DNA of 49,940 nt from an uncultured Dysosmobacter sp. Lineage in GTDB: Bacteria > Bacillota > Clostridia > Oscillospirales > Oscillospiraceae. Below the pieces are notes generated by a model. That model was not told where the DNA came from and did not search any database. It was given only the letters and a program-made list of their open reading frames with translations. The stretch spans positions 1 to 49,940 of the forward strand of contig CAKUBJ010000011.1 of assembly GCA_934636905.1 (NCBI GenBank), written 5' to 3'. Positions 22,860 through 31,757 of this stretch are shown in pieces (position 1 is the first letter of the stretch; each line of letters starts with the position of its first letter). Both the position numbers and the translations under genes were made by a program.

Positions 22860-23858
22860 AGGTATACAGGTTTTGCAGTTCTCCGGCAATCTCGCTGCCC
22901 TTGGTGCTTGCCCCGTAGTCCTTTACCAGCGCGTCCGCCGCCTTGGCAACGGACATCTTGTCCGTGGTCGCCTGCTGGGTGCGCCGGGTCTGGCTCTTCC
23001 AGTACTCCACCCGCTCTTTCAGGGTGTCGTTTTCCCGTTTCAGCGCCGCCAGTTCCTGCGCGTTCTCCGTGCCTTTCAGAGAGAAATTCTCATTGACATT
23101 TTCTCTGCTTTGAGATACACTATTTGATAGTAGGGATGTGTCCGACTTGACGGACTGCCCTACTTTTTTTATTGGGCTGATGTCATAAAGAATTTTTTCG
23201 CCGCCTGCGGTATTTGCAACGTTCAAGGTAGCTTCCCAAATAATTCCGTTTTTGTCCTGAATGAACGTTGTCCAATAATCCCAGTCGCTTTTGCCGTTAT
23301 TGTCAAGCCAGTCATGGGAATACAAGGGAGCCTTACTCTTGTCAAATTTCGCCGTTTCAATTAACTCGTCAACAAGGACAACCGCTTCCTGCTTTGTCTC
23401 GTTTCCAATATACTTAGTTGCCAAATCTTTATTGACGGCAATTTTTTTGCCGTTTCGATTTGTAAAACGGGCTTCCGGTTTTGCGATTGTAATGTCAACA
23501 GCATTCCCAGCCTGGTCATAAGCGGTAAAAACTTCGCCGCCAAGCTCTTTGATCCGCTCCTTGACCATTTCAGTCCGTTCTTTCGGGGTTAAATTCTCAA
23601 GAAGTGTCGAATCGAGATGAACGCCCACACCGTTTATCATTTCCTTCGATTTCCCCAATGCTATACCGTGTTTCACCGCCCTCCGTGGCGGTATTTTTGT
23701 TGTTCAGGCTTTCCGCCTGCTTGCTGGCCGCTTCAAATGCCGCCTGCAGTTCGCCCTCCACCGTCTGGACCTGCCGCTTGGATCTGCCGGTCAGCTTGCC
23801 TACAATCTCATGGATGGCGTCCCGCAGCTTTTGAAGCGGAATGGTGTGCGATTGACAG
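22860..23858 (-). pseudogene. Fragment of a large mobile-element protein, frameshifted
   Basis: Minus-strand coding-like sequence with no valid start or stop of its own. It reads PLQKLRDAIHEIVGKLTGRS through AAFEAASKQAESLNNKN to GETRYSI in one frame. It then continues in the next frame as GKSKEMINGVGVHLDSTLL, so the shift lies at a CCCC run (23653-23656): one extra base in GGGG. Further on come a compact domain (SHDWLDNNGKSDWDYWTTF, IWEATLNVAN, YDISPIKK) and a coiled coil (ELAALKRENDTLKERVEYW). The layout resembles C-terminal pieces of very large prophage or conjugative-element proteins; the exact family is uncertain. It is more AT-rich than its surroundings and ends exactly at its neighbour's stop codon. 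Confidence 0.7.
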
Positions 23859-23860
23859 GA

Positions 23861-23894
23861 AAACCCCCGGAGAGCTGCAGCTCTCCGGGGGTTT
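23861..23894 (-). terminator. Terminator of the ctsR-mcsA-clpC operon
   Basis: A fully palindromic stem AAACCCCCGGAGAG with a CTGCAG centre, followed by TTTTCC on the minus strand, 32 bases past the clpC stop. Confidence 0.8.
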
Positions 23895-23926
23895 GTCTGA
23901 TTCTGCCGATGGGGTTCCGTCGGCGG

Positions 23927-26386
23927 TTACTTGGTAACCACCAGCTTGTCATCCTCCACGGCCAGCTTGGCGGTGTCACCCTCCTTGAGGGTGCCGTCCA
24001 GCATTTTCTCGGCCACGGCGTCCTCCACCTTGCTCTGGATGGCCCGGCGCAGGGGACGGGCACCGTACTTGGGGTCGAAGCCCTCCTTGGCCAGTTCCTT
24101 GACGGCGGCATCGTCGGCGTCCAGATGGATGCCCATGGTTTCCATGCGGTTGGCCACGGTCTTGAGCATCCTGCGGGCAACCTCCTCAATGTCCGGCTCC
24201 GTCAGGGCACGGAAGACGATGATGTCGTCAATCCGATTCAGGAACTCGGGACGGAAGGTCTGGCGCAGTTCCGCCATGACGGTTTCCTTTGCCTGAGCAT
24301 AGGCCTTGTCGGCGTCTGCTTCCGCCTTTTCGTCCGCGTCGAAGCCCAGTTTGGCACCGGCGGCGGTCAGCGCCTTGGCGCCGATGTTGCTGGTCATGAC
24401 GATGACGGTGTTCTTGAAGTCCACGGTGCGTCCCTGAGAGTCGGTAATCCGGCCATCGTCCAGAATCTGGAGCATGATGTTCCAGACATCCTCGTGGGCT
24501 TTTTCGATTTCGTCGAACAGCACCACGGAATAGGGCTTACGGCGCACCTTCTCCGTCAGCTGGCCGCCTTCATCGTGACCCACATAACCCGGGGGAGAAC
24601 CGATGAGGCGGGATACCGTGTGACGCTCCATGTATTCGGACATATCAATCCGGATCATGGCGTTCTCGTCACCGAACATGGCTTCCGCCAGGGACTTGCA
24701 CAGTTCCGTCTTGCCTACGCCGGTGGGGCCAAGGAACAGGAAGCTGCCGATGGGGCGCTTGGGATCCTTCAGACCCACACGACCCCGGCGGATGGCACGG
24801 GCCACGGCCTTCACGGCCTCGTCCTGTCCCACAACCCGCTTGTGGAGGGTATCCTCCATGTGCAGCAGCCGCTGCCCCTCGTCCTCCGTCAGACGGGTGA
24901 CGGGGATGCCGGTCCAGCCGGACACCACGGCGGCAATGTCCTCGGCATTGACGTCCCGGTGCTCCTGACTGTTCTTGCGGCGCTTGTCCCGCTCAATCTC
25001 CACCTGCTCCTTATAGTCCTTCTCAATGTCCCGCAGCTGGGCGGCCTTTTCGAAGTCCTGTGCGGCAATGGCGGCGTCCTTGTCCTTGGCAAGGGCGTTG
25101 ATTTTCTCCTCCAGACTCTTCAGTTCTTCGGAGGGCTCCTCCTGCTCCATCCGCACCCGGCTGGCGGCTTCGTCCATCAGGTCGATGGCCTTGTCAGGCA
25201 GGAACCGGTCGTTGATATACCGGGTGGACAGTTCCACGGCGGCCTGCAGCGCCTCGTCGGTGATGTGCAGCTTGTGGTGCTGCTCGTACTTTTCCCGAAG
25301 TCCCTTCAGGATTTCCAGCGTGGCTTCCTGACTGGGCTCGCCCACGGTCACCGGCTGGAACCGGCGCTCCAGTGCGGCGTCCTTTTCGATATACTTACGG
25401 TACTCGTTGAGGGTGGTGGCGCCGATAATCTGGATCTCGCCCCGTCCCAGAGCGGGCTTGATGATGTTGGCGGCGTCCACGGCGCCCTCGGCGGAGCCGG
25501 CGCCTACAATGGTGTGGATCTCATCAATGAAGAGAATGACGCTGCCGTCCTTCCGGACTTCCTGCATCAGCTTCTTGATGCGCTCCTCAAATTCGCCCCG
25601 GTATTTGGTGCCGGCCACCATGCCGGACAGATCCAGCGACAGCAGCTTCTTGTCCAGCAGGTTCTCCGGCACGTCGCCCATGGCGATTTTCCGTGCCAGC
25701 CCCTCGGCAATGGCGGTCTTGCCCACACCGGGTTCACCGATGAGGCAGGGGTTATTCTTGGTGCGGCGGGAGAGAATCTGAATGACTCTCTGAATTTCGT
25801 CGTCCCGGCCGATGACGGGATCCAGCTTCCCGGTGCGGGCGTCCGCCGTCAGATCCCGGGTGAACTCCGCCAGCGTCTTGCCGGTTTTACTCTCCTCCCT
25901 GGAGGCACCGGCAGGGGCGCGGCCGTTATCCGCCGCCTGCGCCCGGGGCGCCGCGCTGAGTTTCTTCATCAGAGCGGTGTACAGCTGACGGGCATCCACG
26001 CCGGCAGACCGCAGGATGCGGACGGCCATGTTGTTGCCCTCCCGGAGAATGCCGGCCAGCAGGTGCTCCGTGCCGATGTAGGCATAGCCGCCCCGGATGG
26101 AATCCTCCATGGCGATTTCCACCACATGCTTGGCTCTGGGGGTCAGCCCCTGAGCGGGGTTGCCGCCGGGCAGCCCGGAGCCGACGCTCTTGCGAACCAT
26201 TTCCGTCAGCAGGTCATCGGTGAGGCCCGCCTCCGTCAACACCGTGTGGGCAAGACCTTCGTCTTCCCGCATCAGTCCCAGCAGCAGGTGCTCGGTACCC
26301 ACATAGCCGTGACCCAGTTCGCCTGCGGCTTCCTGTGCCAGCCGCAGGGCTTCCTCCGCAGTGGGAGTGAATTTATTTTCATTCAT
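23927..26386 (-). CDS. clpC: ATP-dependent Clp protease ATP-binding subunit ClpC
   Basis: 819 residues. AAA+ unfoldase that feeds substrates to ClpP. Order: two Clp_N repeats (residues 1-145), AAA1 with Walker A GEPGVGKT (near 215), a middle region with a UVR motif ([16 protein letters not shown]) as in ClpC, then AAA2 with [10 protein letters not shown] and the pore loop GYVG. The LGFDAD loop after TSNIGA is the ClpP-docking tripeptide, so it should work with ClpP. clpP is not in the window. Last gene of the ctsR operon, 46 bases after mcsA. Heat and stress control through CtsR boxes at 27523 and 27590. Confidence 0.97.
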   Translation of the reverse strand: MNENKFTPTAEEALRLAQEAAGELGHGYVGTEHLLLGLMREDEGLAHTVLTEAGLTDDLLTEMVRKSVGSGLPGGNPAQGLTPRAKHVVEIAMEDSIRGGYAYIGTEHLLAGILREGNNMAVRILRSAGVDARQLYTALMKKLSAAPRAQAADNGRAPAGASREESKTGKTLAEFTRDLTADARTGKLDPVIGRDDEIQRVIQILSRRTKNNPCLIGEPGVGKTAIAEGLARKIAMGDVPENLLDKKLLSLDLSGMVAGTKYRGEFEERIKKLMQEVRKDGSVILFIDEIHTIVGAGSAEGAVDAANIIKPALGRGEIQIIGATTLNEYRKYIEKDAALERRFQPVTVGEPSQEATLEILKGLREKYEQHHKLHITDEALQAAVELSTRYINDRFLPDKAIDLMDEAASRVRMEQEEPSEELKSLEEKINALAKDKDAAIAAQDFEKAAQLRDIEKDYKEQVEIERDKRRKNSQEHRDVNAEDIAAVVSGWTGIPVTRLTEDEGQRLLHMEDTLHKRVVGQDEAVKAVARAIRRGRVGLKDPKRPIGSFLFLGPTGVGKTELCKSLAEAMFGDENAMIRIDMSEYMERHTVSRLIGSPPGYVGHDEGGQLTEKVRRKPYSVVLFDEIEKAHEDVWNIMLQILDDGRITDSQGRTVDFKNTVIVMTSNIGAKALTAAGAKLGFDADEKAEADADKAYAQAKETVMAELRQTFRPEFLNRIDDIIVFRALTEPDIEEVARRMLKTVANRMETMGIHLDADDAAVKELAKEGFDPKYGARPLRRAIQSKVEDAVAEKMLDGTLKEGDTAKLAVEDDKLVVTK

Positions 26387-26432
26387 AGTTCATACCTCTT
26401 TTACAATAGGATGCGCGCCTGTCGGGAAGGCG

Positions 26433-26948
26433 TCAGGCACTTTCCCGACTGTCCTTTTTGGACTCTCTGGCTTCCTTGTGCGCCTCTTCCAGCTTGTGGA
26501 TTTCGTCCCGCAGCTGGGCGGCCCGCTCGAAGTTCTCTTCGTGGATGGCCTTTCTCTGCTCCAGCTTCAGCGCATTCAACTGACGCAGATAGGAGAACCG
26601 GCTCTGTTCCTCATGGCTCATGAGGTCGTCCTTCTTCTCCGCTTTGGCCTCTTCCTGTGCCGGCGCTCCGCTGAGGGCAGGCATGGTATCGAAGAAATCA
26701 TCGAAGGGGCTTTCCAGCATCCGGTTCATCCGACCCAGCAGGGACGGCATGGGGCTGAAGAAATCTCCGAAGAAATCATCGTTTCCGAAGAAGCTGTCCA
26801 TCATGGACGGCCGTCTTGCGAAGAGTTTCTGGGTGTAGCCCAGCTTCTCCGCGCACGCCTGACAGAGGTGATGCTCCTCCGTCTTTCCGTTGATGCTGCT
26901 GCGATATACAAAGCTGACTTCATTCTTGCCGCAATTTTCGCATTTCAT
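26433..26948 (-). CDS. mcsA: McsA-like UVR protein, reduced form with one zinc module
   Basis: 171 residues. In bacilli McsA activates the arginine kinase McsB. Here the N-terminus has one zinc module (CENCGK...CQAC), then a Met/Phe/Asp-rich linker (about 45-100, with FFGNDDFFGDFF), a short charged stretch and a C-terminal UVR motif (HEENFERAAQLRDEIHKLEE). The second CxxC-CxxC pair of Bacillus McsA is absent, and so is an mcsB gene next door. The start at 26948 (MKCENCGK) has GGAGGAATGGATT before it; longer ORF starts lack support. It probably acts as an adaptor or cofactor of ClpC rather than of McsB, which is inference. Confidence 0.85.
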   Translation of the reverse strand: MKCENCGKNEVSFVYRSSINGKTEEHHLCQACAEKLGYTQKLFARRPSMMDSFFGNDDFFGDFFSPMPSLLGRMNRMLESPFDDFFDTMPALSGAPAQEEAKAEKKDDLMSHEEQSRFSYLRQLNALKLEQRKAIHEENFERAAQLRDEIHKLEEAHKEARESKKDSRESA

Positions 26949-27034
26949 AATCCATTCCTCCATAACTGTATATAAATTTTTTGATTGACTGTATTGTGGT
27001 GTTACGTTCAAGGGAACACCGACCCCTTCAGGCG

Positions 27035-27487
27035 CTATACTTGAAGGATCAGCACCTGCTTCAGAATGTCCGCCCGGACGGCGTCCCGTTTCTCTCGGGG
27101 CACCTGAGCCAGCGCCTTGTCGCCTACGGCGGTGAGAATCATCTGTCCCACGCTGCGTTCCAGCGCACCGGACTGCACCAGATTGCTGAGGATGGCTCTG
27201 GCCGAAGCCAGATCTACGCCGGTACCCAGACTGTTGATGACGTGCATCATCAGCGTCTGGCGATCCACCTGCACCCGGGTGATCCGGATGTAGCCGTTGC
27301 CGCCCCGGCGGCTTTCCACGATGTAGCCCCGCTCCGGTGAGAACCGGGTGGACATCACATAGTTGATCTGGCTGGGCACACAGTTGAACCGCTGCGCCAA
27401 ATCACTGCGCTGCACCTCCAGCACGCCGTCCTCTGCCGTGTCCAGACTGTCCTGCAGGAAGCTGGCAATCAAATCTGAGATTCCCAT
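27035..27487 (-). CDS. ctsR: CtsR heat-shock repressor
   Basis: 150 residues. CtsR represses clp genes and falls off DNA on heating. The winged helix-turn-helix (residues 1-70) includes RSDLAQRFNCVPSQINYVM and the glycine-rich wing ESRRGGNGYIRI with the DNA-contacting Arg. The C-terminal dimer domain follows. The ATG at 27487 is chosen because AGGAGATG lies 9 bases upstream; an ATG nine bases earlier overlaps that site. First gene of ctsR-mcsA-clpC. Two CtsR boxes flank its promoter. Confidence 0.95.
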   Translation of the reverse strand: MGISDLIASFLQDSLDTAEDGVLEVQRSDLAQRFNCVPSQINYVMSTRFSPERGYIVESRRGGNGYIRITRVQVDRQTLMMHVINSLGTGVDLASARAILSNLVQSGALERSVGQMILTAVGDKALAQVPREKRDAVRADILKQVLILQV

Positions 27488-27522
27488 GGGGGACATCTCC
27501 TTTCTCTTTATCTATATTTGAC

Positions 27523-27539
27523 TTTGACTATCTTTAACC
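27523..27539 (-). promoter_or_regulatory. CtsR box 2
   Basis: On the minus strand GGTTAAA-GAT-AGTCAAA, one mismatch to the GGTCAAA-N3-RGTCAAA consensus. It lies just downstream of the start of transcription. Confidence 0.8.
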
Positions 27540-27553
27540 TTTCGTTTGATTGT

Positions 27554-27581
27554 AGTATAGCACTTGGATTTGAAATGTCAA
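27554..27581 (-). promoter_or_regulatory. Promoter for ctsR-mcsA-clpC
   Basis: On the minus strand TTGACA (27576-27581) and TATACT (27554-27559), spacer 16. It is bracketed by the two CtsR boxes. Confidence 0.8.
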
Positions 27582-27589
27582 TAGCTGAT

Positions 27590-27606
27590 TTTGACTTTCT
27601 TTGACC
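27590..27606 (-). promoter_or_regulatory. CtsR box 1
   Basis: On the minus strand GGTCAAA-GAA-AGTCAAA, a perfect match to the CtsR heptamer repeat, 8 bp upstream of the -35 box. Confidence 0.9.
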
Positions 27607-27726
27607 AAATGTGTAAACAATTTGTGAACGGCGGTTCCGCAGCTTGGGAGCAGGCAGCGGATTGCCGGCAGCAGGCCATTTTCCGGAAAGTGCGCACGGT
27701 ACCCCTGATTTTTTTCCGGAAAAGGA

Positions 27727-27755
27727 TTGACGGGAAGAGGAAACTATGGTAAAAT
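27727..27755 (+). promoter_or_regulatory. Promoter for rpmG-secE-nusG
   Basis: TTGACG (27727-27732) and TAAAAT (27750-27755), spacer 17. The 140-base leader contains a palindrome (27849-27877, GGTATC...GATACC outside CCCGGC...GCCGGG) just before the ribosome binding site. The 27607-27726 stretch holds no gene I can see. Confidence 0.75.
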
Positions 27756-27898
27756 TCTCATTACCTGTGAAAAAGGGCTTTTTCGTCGTGCGTTTTTTCG
27801 CTTTTCGCGCGGCGGAGGAACCGCTTTGAACTTTGCAGGGAGGCAGTCGGTATCCCCGGCCCGCCGGGAATGATACCAATAATAAGGAGGTGCCGTTA

Positions 27899-28048
27899 AT
27901 GCGCGTAAAGGTCACTTTGAGATGCAATGAGTGCAAGCAGAGAAACTACAATACGATGAAGAACAAGAAGAATACCCCGGACAAGCTTGAACTGAACAAG
28001 TATTGCCGCTTCTGCAAAAAGCACACGCTCCACAGCGAAACCAAGTAA
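27899..28048 (+). CDS. rpmG: 50S ribosomal protein L33
   Basis: 49 residues. Two CxxC pairs (CNEC and CRFC) make this the zinc-binding (C+) form. Typical segments are [30 protein letters not shown] and [16 protein letters not shown] precedes the start. It heads the rpmG-secE-nusG-rplK-rplA cluster, the standard Firmicute order. Confidence 0.97.
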   Translation: MRVKVTLRCNECKQRNYNTMKNKKNTPDKLELNKYCRFCKKHTLHSETK

Positions 28049-28081
28049 GAGCGGATTACTGAGAAAGGGCGTGTAACTGAT

Positions 28082-28291
28082 ATGGCAGAAGAAGCGAAAA
28101 AAAGCCGCGGAACATGGTTCCGTGAAATGAAAAGCGAATTGAAGAAGGTCACCTGGCCCAATAAGAAGACCGTGTTGAAGAACACCGGCACCGTGCTGCT
28201 GTGCTCCCTGCTGCTGGGCGCGTGCATCTGGATCTTCGACGGCGTGTTCTATTCTCTGGTTCAGCTGATCCTGAACGTGTTCAAAGGTTAA
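28082..28291 (+). CDS. secE: Preprotein translocase subunit SecE
   Basis: 69 residues, with one membrane segment near the C-terminus (LLCSLLLGACIWIFDGVFYSL region) after an amphipathic helix (WFREMKSELKKVTWPNKK, the SecE signature). It clamps SecY in the SecYEG channel. Between rpmG and nusG, as usual. Confidence 0.96.
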   Translation: MAEEAKKSRGTWFREMKSELKKVTWPNKKTVLKNTGTVLLCSLLLGACIWIFDGVFYSLVQLILNVFKG

Positions 28292-28302
28292 GGAGAGCCG
28301 CA

Positions 28303-28827
28303 ATGTCGGAAAACGCGAAGTGGTATGTGATCCATACCTATTCCGGTTATGAAAATGCCGTCAAGACCAGCATTGAAAAATTCGTCAACGGCCGCGGTAT
28401 GGAGGATATGATCCTCCGGATGGAAATCCCCGTGGAAACCGTGAAAGAGGTCACCGAGTCCGGTGAGGCGAAGGAAGTCGAGCGGAAGGTATTCCCCGGC
28501 TATGTGCTCATCAAGATGGTCATGACGGACGACACATGGCATCTGGTACGGAATGTCCGCGGCGTCACCGGCTTTGTCGGAACCGCCAACAAGCCCATCC
28601 CCCTGACAGAGGAAGAGGTGCTTGCCATGGGCATGGAAAAACACGAAATTGTCGTGGGCTATAATGTCGGCGACCACGTTCGTATCGTGGACGGGCCTCT
28701 GGCCAGCTTCACCGGCGTTGTGGAAGAGATTGAGCCCGAAAAGAATCAGGTCAGCGTCATGGTTTCCATGTTTGGGCGGGAAACGCCTGTGGAACTGGAG
28801 CTGGATCAGGTGGAAGTCCTGAACTGA
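28303..28827 (+). CDS. nusG: Transcription termination/antitermination protein NusG
   Basis: 174 residues. NGN domain (KWYVIHTYSGYENAV, PGYVLIKMVM, VRNVRGVTGFVG) followed by a KOW domain (VGDHVRIVDGPLASFTGVVEEI). It binds RNA polymerase and links it to the ribosome or Rho. The start at 28303 follows AAGGAGAG; longer ORFs run back into secE. Confidence 0.97.
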   Translation: MSENAKWYVIHTYSGYENAVKTSIEKFVNGRGMEDMILRMEIPVETVKEVTESGEAKEVERKVFPGYVLIKMVMTDDTWHLVRNVRGVTGFVGTANKPIPLTEEEVLAMGMEKHEIVVGYNVGDHVRIVDGPLASFTGVVEEIEPEKNQVSVMVSMFGRETPVELELDQVEVLN

Positions 28828-28835
28828 TTGTTTCC

Positions 28836-28905
28836 GCCGGGACGTCCCGGCACACAGTGGGAGGGGTTTCAGCCCCGCCAAAGACGGACAGCCGTCCGCC
28901 ACCAC
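28836..28905 (+). promoter_or_regulatory. L1-binding site in the rplK leader
   Basis: GTGGGAGG (28857-28864) and CCACCAC (28899-28905) close an RNA stem, preceded by a GCCGGGACGTCCCGGC hairpin. The same plan recurs before rplA. This matches L1 translational feedback sites that imitate the 23S target. Confidence 0.65.
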
Positions 28906-28931
28906 ATCTATAATTTAGGAGGTGCTACTCC

Positions 28932-29357
28932 GTGGCACAGAAAATTACTGGTTATGTAAAACTGCAGATTCCCGCAGGCAAAGCGACTCCTGCTCCCCCG
29001 GTAGGCCCTGCTCTGGGTCAGCACGGCGTCAACATTGCCGCTTTCACCAAGGAATTCAACGAGCGTACCAAGAATGACATGGGGCTGATTATCCCCGTGG
29101 TCATCACCGTGTATGCTGACCGTTCCTTCTCCTTCATCACCAAGACGCCCCCTGCGGCCGTTCTGATCAAGAAGGAATGCAACATCGAATCCGGCTCCGG
29201 CGTCCCCAACAAGACCAAGGTCGCCACCATTTCCAAGGCTTCCGTTCAGAAGATCGCCGAACTGAAGATGCGCGACCTGAACGCCGGCAGCCTGGAGGCC
29301 GCCATGAGCATGATCGCCGGCACCGCCCGTTCCATGGGCGTCGTGGTAGGCGACTGA
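28932..29357 (+). CDS. rplK: 50S ribosomal protein L11
   Basis: 141 residues, GTG start preceded by TTAGGAGGTG. N-terminal [20 protein letters not shown] and the C-terminal RNA-binding domain with [21 protein letters not shown]11 forms the GTPase centre with L10 and binds 23S rRNA helices 43-44. Co-transcribed with nusG and rplA. Confidence 0.97.
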   Translation: MAQKITGYVKLQIPAGKATPAPPVGPALGQHGVNIAAFTKEFNERTKNDMGLIIPVVITVYADRSFSFITKTPPAAVLIKKECNIESGSGVPNKTKVATISKASVQKIAELKMRDLNAGSLEAAMSMIAGTARSMGVVVGD

Positions 29358-29374
29358 CCGAAACCAAAGCCGTG

Positions 29375-29424
29375 CGGTCACTGACCGCCCGATACAGTGG
29401 GAGGACACGTTCCGAAGAACCACT
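29375..29424 (+). promoter_or_regulatory. L1-binding site in the rplK-rplA gap
   Basis: Hairpin GCGGTCACTGACCGC, then GTGGGAGG (29397-29404) and CCAC (29420-29423), as in the rplK leader. It probably lets free L1 repress its own translation. Confidence 0.65.
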
Positions 29425-29440
29425 ATGAGGAGGAATAACA

Positions 29441-30133
29441 TTGTTTAGAGGCAAGAAATATCAGGAGAGCGCCAAGCTGATCGACAAGAGCGCTCAGTAT
29501 GAAGCCGCCGAGGGCATGGATCTCATCTGCAAGACCGCCAAGGCCAAGTTCGACGAAACCGTGGAACTGCATGTGAAGCTGGGCGTTGACTCCCGTCACG
29601 CCGACCAGCAGGTGCGCGGCGCCATCGTGCTGCCCCACGGCACCGGCAAGACCGTCCGCGTACTGGTGTTCGCCAAGGCTGACAAGGCCGAGGCCGCCAA
29701 GGCCGCCGGCGCCGACTATGTGGGCGATATGGATCTGGTAGAGAAGATCCAGAAGGAAAACTGGTTCGATTTCGACGTGGTCATCGCCAGCCCTGACATG
29801 ATGGGTGTGGTGGGCCGTCTCGGTAAGGTGCTGGGCCCCAAGGGTCTGATGCCCTCTCCCAAGGCCGGCACCGTGACCCCCGATGTGGCCAAGGCCGTTC
29901 AGGAGTCCAAGGCCGGTAAGATCGAGTATCGTCTGGACAAGACCAACATCATTCACTGCCCCATCGGCAAGGTGTCCTTCGGCCCCGAAAAGCTGACCGA
30001 CAACTTCAACGCCCTCATGGGCGCCATCGTCAAGGCTCGTCCCGCCGCTGCCAAGGGTCAGTATATCAAGAGCTGCGTCGCCGCCTCCACCATGGGCCCC
30101 GGCGTGAAGATGAGCACTGCCAAGATGGTCTGA
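29441..30133 (+). CDS. rplA: 50S ribosomal protein L1
   Basis: 230 residues. TTG start, supported by the GAGGAGG site. Blocks [33 protein letters not shown] and [13 protein letters not shown] are diagnostic. L1 sits at the ribosomal stalk base for E-site tRNA and represses its own operon through the two sites upstream. A hairpin without a T run (30137-30163) follows. Confidence 0.97.
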   Translation: MFRGKKYQESAKLIDKSAQYEAAEGMDLICKTAKAKFDETVELHVKLGVDSRHADQQVRGAIVLPHGTGKTVRVLVFAKADKAEAAKAAGADYVGDMDLVEKIQKENWFDFDVVIASPDMMGVVGRLGKVLGPKGLMPSPKAGTVTPDVAKAVQESKAGKIEYRLDKTNIIHCPIGKVSFGPEKLTDNFNALMGAIVKARPAAAKGQYIKSCVAASTMGPGVKMSTAKMV

Positions 30134-30337
30134 TAATGCAGAGGGGCGCGGTTCCCCTCTGCAGTCCCTCCCCCTGTCCGGCATCCGCTCTGCGGACTGC
30201 CGCACCGGCAGAGGGCAGGGGAGAGCATCGGCCGGGTATCTTCCCGGCAGGGATGCTCTGAGGGTTCCGTTGGGCGGAAGAGCCGGAAACGGTGCTTCCG
30301 CGGAAACGGAAATTCCGATTGAATTTTGCGGAAATGC

Positions 30338-30365
30338 TTGACATTCCTGCAAAGTTTGATATAAT
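30338..30365 (+). promoter_or_regulatory. Promoter for rplJ-rplL
   Basis: TTGACA (30338-30343) and TATAAT (30360-30365), spacer 16. The sequence between rplA and this promoter (30134-30337) holds several GC-rich hairpins and no gene. Confidence 0.85.
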
Positions 30366-30549
30366 AGCAGTCGCGTTCCAAAGACAGCAGGTGAGGGAAA
30401 CCTCGTAAATCCTGCCGAGGATGGCAAAATCTTTTGATGATGCTTTTCTGTCCTCATGTCTTTCGGCATGGGGACAGTTCCTTTTTAGAACGCCTCTGAC
30501 CCGGGCGGATGGAGATCCGCCGCAAATTCTCATGGAGGTGAAACCAAGT
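30366..30549 (+). ncRNA. L10 leader (ribosomal protein L10 autoregulatory RNA)
   Basis: The leader includes AGACAGCAGGTG and AAATCCTGCCGAGGATGG, the conserved pair of segments of the L10 leader family. A hairpin around TGTCCTCATGTCTTTCGG...GGGGACAG follows, then the rplJ ribosome binding site (ATGGAGGTGAAACC). Excess L10-L12 complex binds this RNA and blocks rplJ translation or causes attenuation. An ORF opening at 30421 runs through it but is not real. Confidence 0.8.
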
Positions 30550-31074
30550 ATGCCTAACGCAAAGGTCCTTTCCGAGAAGCAGGCCATCGTTGCCCAGCTG
30601 ACCGAGAAGATCCAGAAGGCTACCGCAGGCGTCATCGTCGACTACAAGGGGATTACCGTTGAAGAAGACACCGCTCTGCGTAAGGAGTGCCGTGAGAGCA
30701 GCGTGGATTATGCGGTTGTGAAGAACACCCTGCTGCGCTTCGCTTTCAACAACACCGGCCTGAGTGATCTGGATGATCTGCTGAACGGCACCACTTCTCT
30801 GGCCCTGGCCGATGACCCCGTGGCTCCTGCCCGCGTCATGGCCGACTATGCCAAGAAGCTGGACGGCAAGTTCGAGATCAAGGGCGGCTTCATGGACGGC
30901 AAGCCTGTGGATCTGGCCACCATCAACTCTCTGGCCGCCATTCCCCCGCTGCCTGTCCTGCAGGCGCAGGTTCTGGGCACCATGCTGGCTCCCATCACCG
31001 GTCTGGCTGTCGTCCTGAAGCAGATTGCCGAGAAGCAGGGCGCTCCCGCTGCCGAAGCTCCCGCTGCCGAATAA
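30550..31074 (+). CDS. rplJ: 50S ribosomal protein L10
   Basis: 174 residues. N-terminal domain PNAKVLSEKQAIVAQLTEKI, the VIVDYKGITVEEDTALRKE block, VVKNTLLRFA, and a C-terminal helix for L12 binding followed by an Ala/Pro-rich tail (APAAEAPAAE). L10 anchors L12 dimers at the stalk. The start at 30550 has GGAGGTGAAACC upstream. Confidence 0.97.
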   Translation: MPNAKVLSEKQAIVAQLTEKIQKATAGVIVDYKGITVEEDTALRKECRESSVDYAVVKNTLLRFAFNNTGLSDLDDLLNGTTSLALADDPVAPARVMADYAKKLDGKFEIKGGFMDGKPVDLATINSLAAIPPLPVLQAQVLGTMLAPITGLAVVLKQIAEKQGAPAAEAPAAE

Positions 31075-31125
31075 GCAGCACCCCAACCCACACAAACAAA
31101 AAATAACTATTAGGAGGCTAATACA

Positions 31126-31494
31126 ATGTCTGAGAAAGTTACCGCCATGATCGAAGAGATCAAGGGTCTTACTGTTCTGGAACTGTCCGAGCTGGTTCAC
31201 GCTCTGGAGGAAGAGTTCGGCGTTTCTGCCGCCGCTATGGCCGCTCCCGCTGCCGCTGCCGCTCCCGCCGCTGAGGAGAAGACTGACTTCGACGTGGTTC
31301 TGACCGGCTTCGACGCCGCCGCCAAGATCAAGGTCATCAAGGTTGTCCGTGAGATCACCGGCCAGGGCCTGGCTGAGGCCAAGGCTACCGTCGAGGGCGC
31401 TCCTTCCACTCTGAAGGAAGGCCTGGGCAAGGACGAGGCCGAGGCTCTGAAGAAGCAGATCGAAGAGGTCGGCGGCAAGGTCGAACTGAAGTAA
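31126..31494 (+). CDS. rplL: 50S ribosomal protein L7/L12
   Basis: 122 residues. N-terminal dimer domain ([20 protein letters not shown]), an Ala/Pro hinge (about 40-52) and the C-terminal factor-binding domain [20 protein letters not shown] through [19 protein letters not shown]. It recruits translation GTPases. The unit ends here with a strong terminator; rpoB does not follow. Confidence 0.98.
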   Translation: MSEKVTAMIEEIKGLTVLELSELVHALEEEFGVSAAAMAAPAAAAAPAAEEKTDFDVVLTGFDAAAKIKVIKVVREITGQGLAEAKATVEGAPSTLKEGLGKDEAEALKKQIEEVGGKVELK

Positions 31495-31559
31495 GGAAAT
31501 TTCCTTTACAGCCTCGCACCTGTGGGACGCAGTGCGTCCACAGTGCCAACAGAATGGAG

Positions 31560-31597
31560 CAACCCCGCAGCCCATGGGCTGCGGGGTTGTTTTTTGC
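31560..31597 (+). terminator. Terminator after rplL
   Basis: Perfect palindrome CAACCCCGCAGCCC/GGGCTGCGGGGTTG and TTTTTT. Confidence 0.95.
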
Positions 31598-31638
31598 TGC
31601 TCGGAATGGCAGAATTGCCGAATTTTTGAAAAACGGGA

Positions 31639-31667
31639 TTGAGAAATTTGTGGGAGTGCAGTATAAT
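31639..31667 (+). promoter_or_regulatory. Promoter for the PfkB gene
   Basis: TTGAGA (31639-31644) and TATAAT (31662-31667), spacer 17. Confidence 0.8.
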
Positions 31668-31757
31668 GGGGAAGTGCAAAAGCACGGAACTGCGGGGTAG
31701 CGCCTTTGTCTGTCAAAGGAAGGCAGCCTGCAAAATGAAAACGGAGGAGAATATCAG

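Noticed and set aside
23810..26623. 937-residue plus-strand reading frame
   Set aside because: Antisense to clpC; no ribosome binding site and no recognisable domain.
30421..30549. N-terminal extension of rplJ
   Set aside because: The extra 43 codons lie in the L10 leader, and the family start at 30550 has a strong ribosome binding site.
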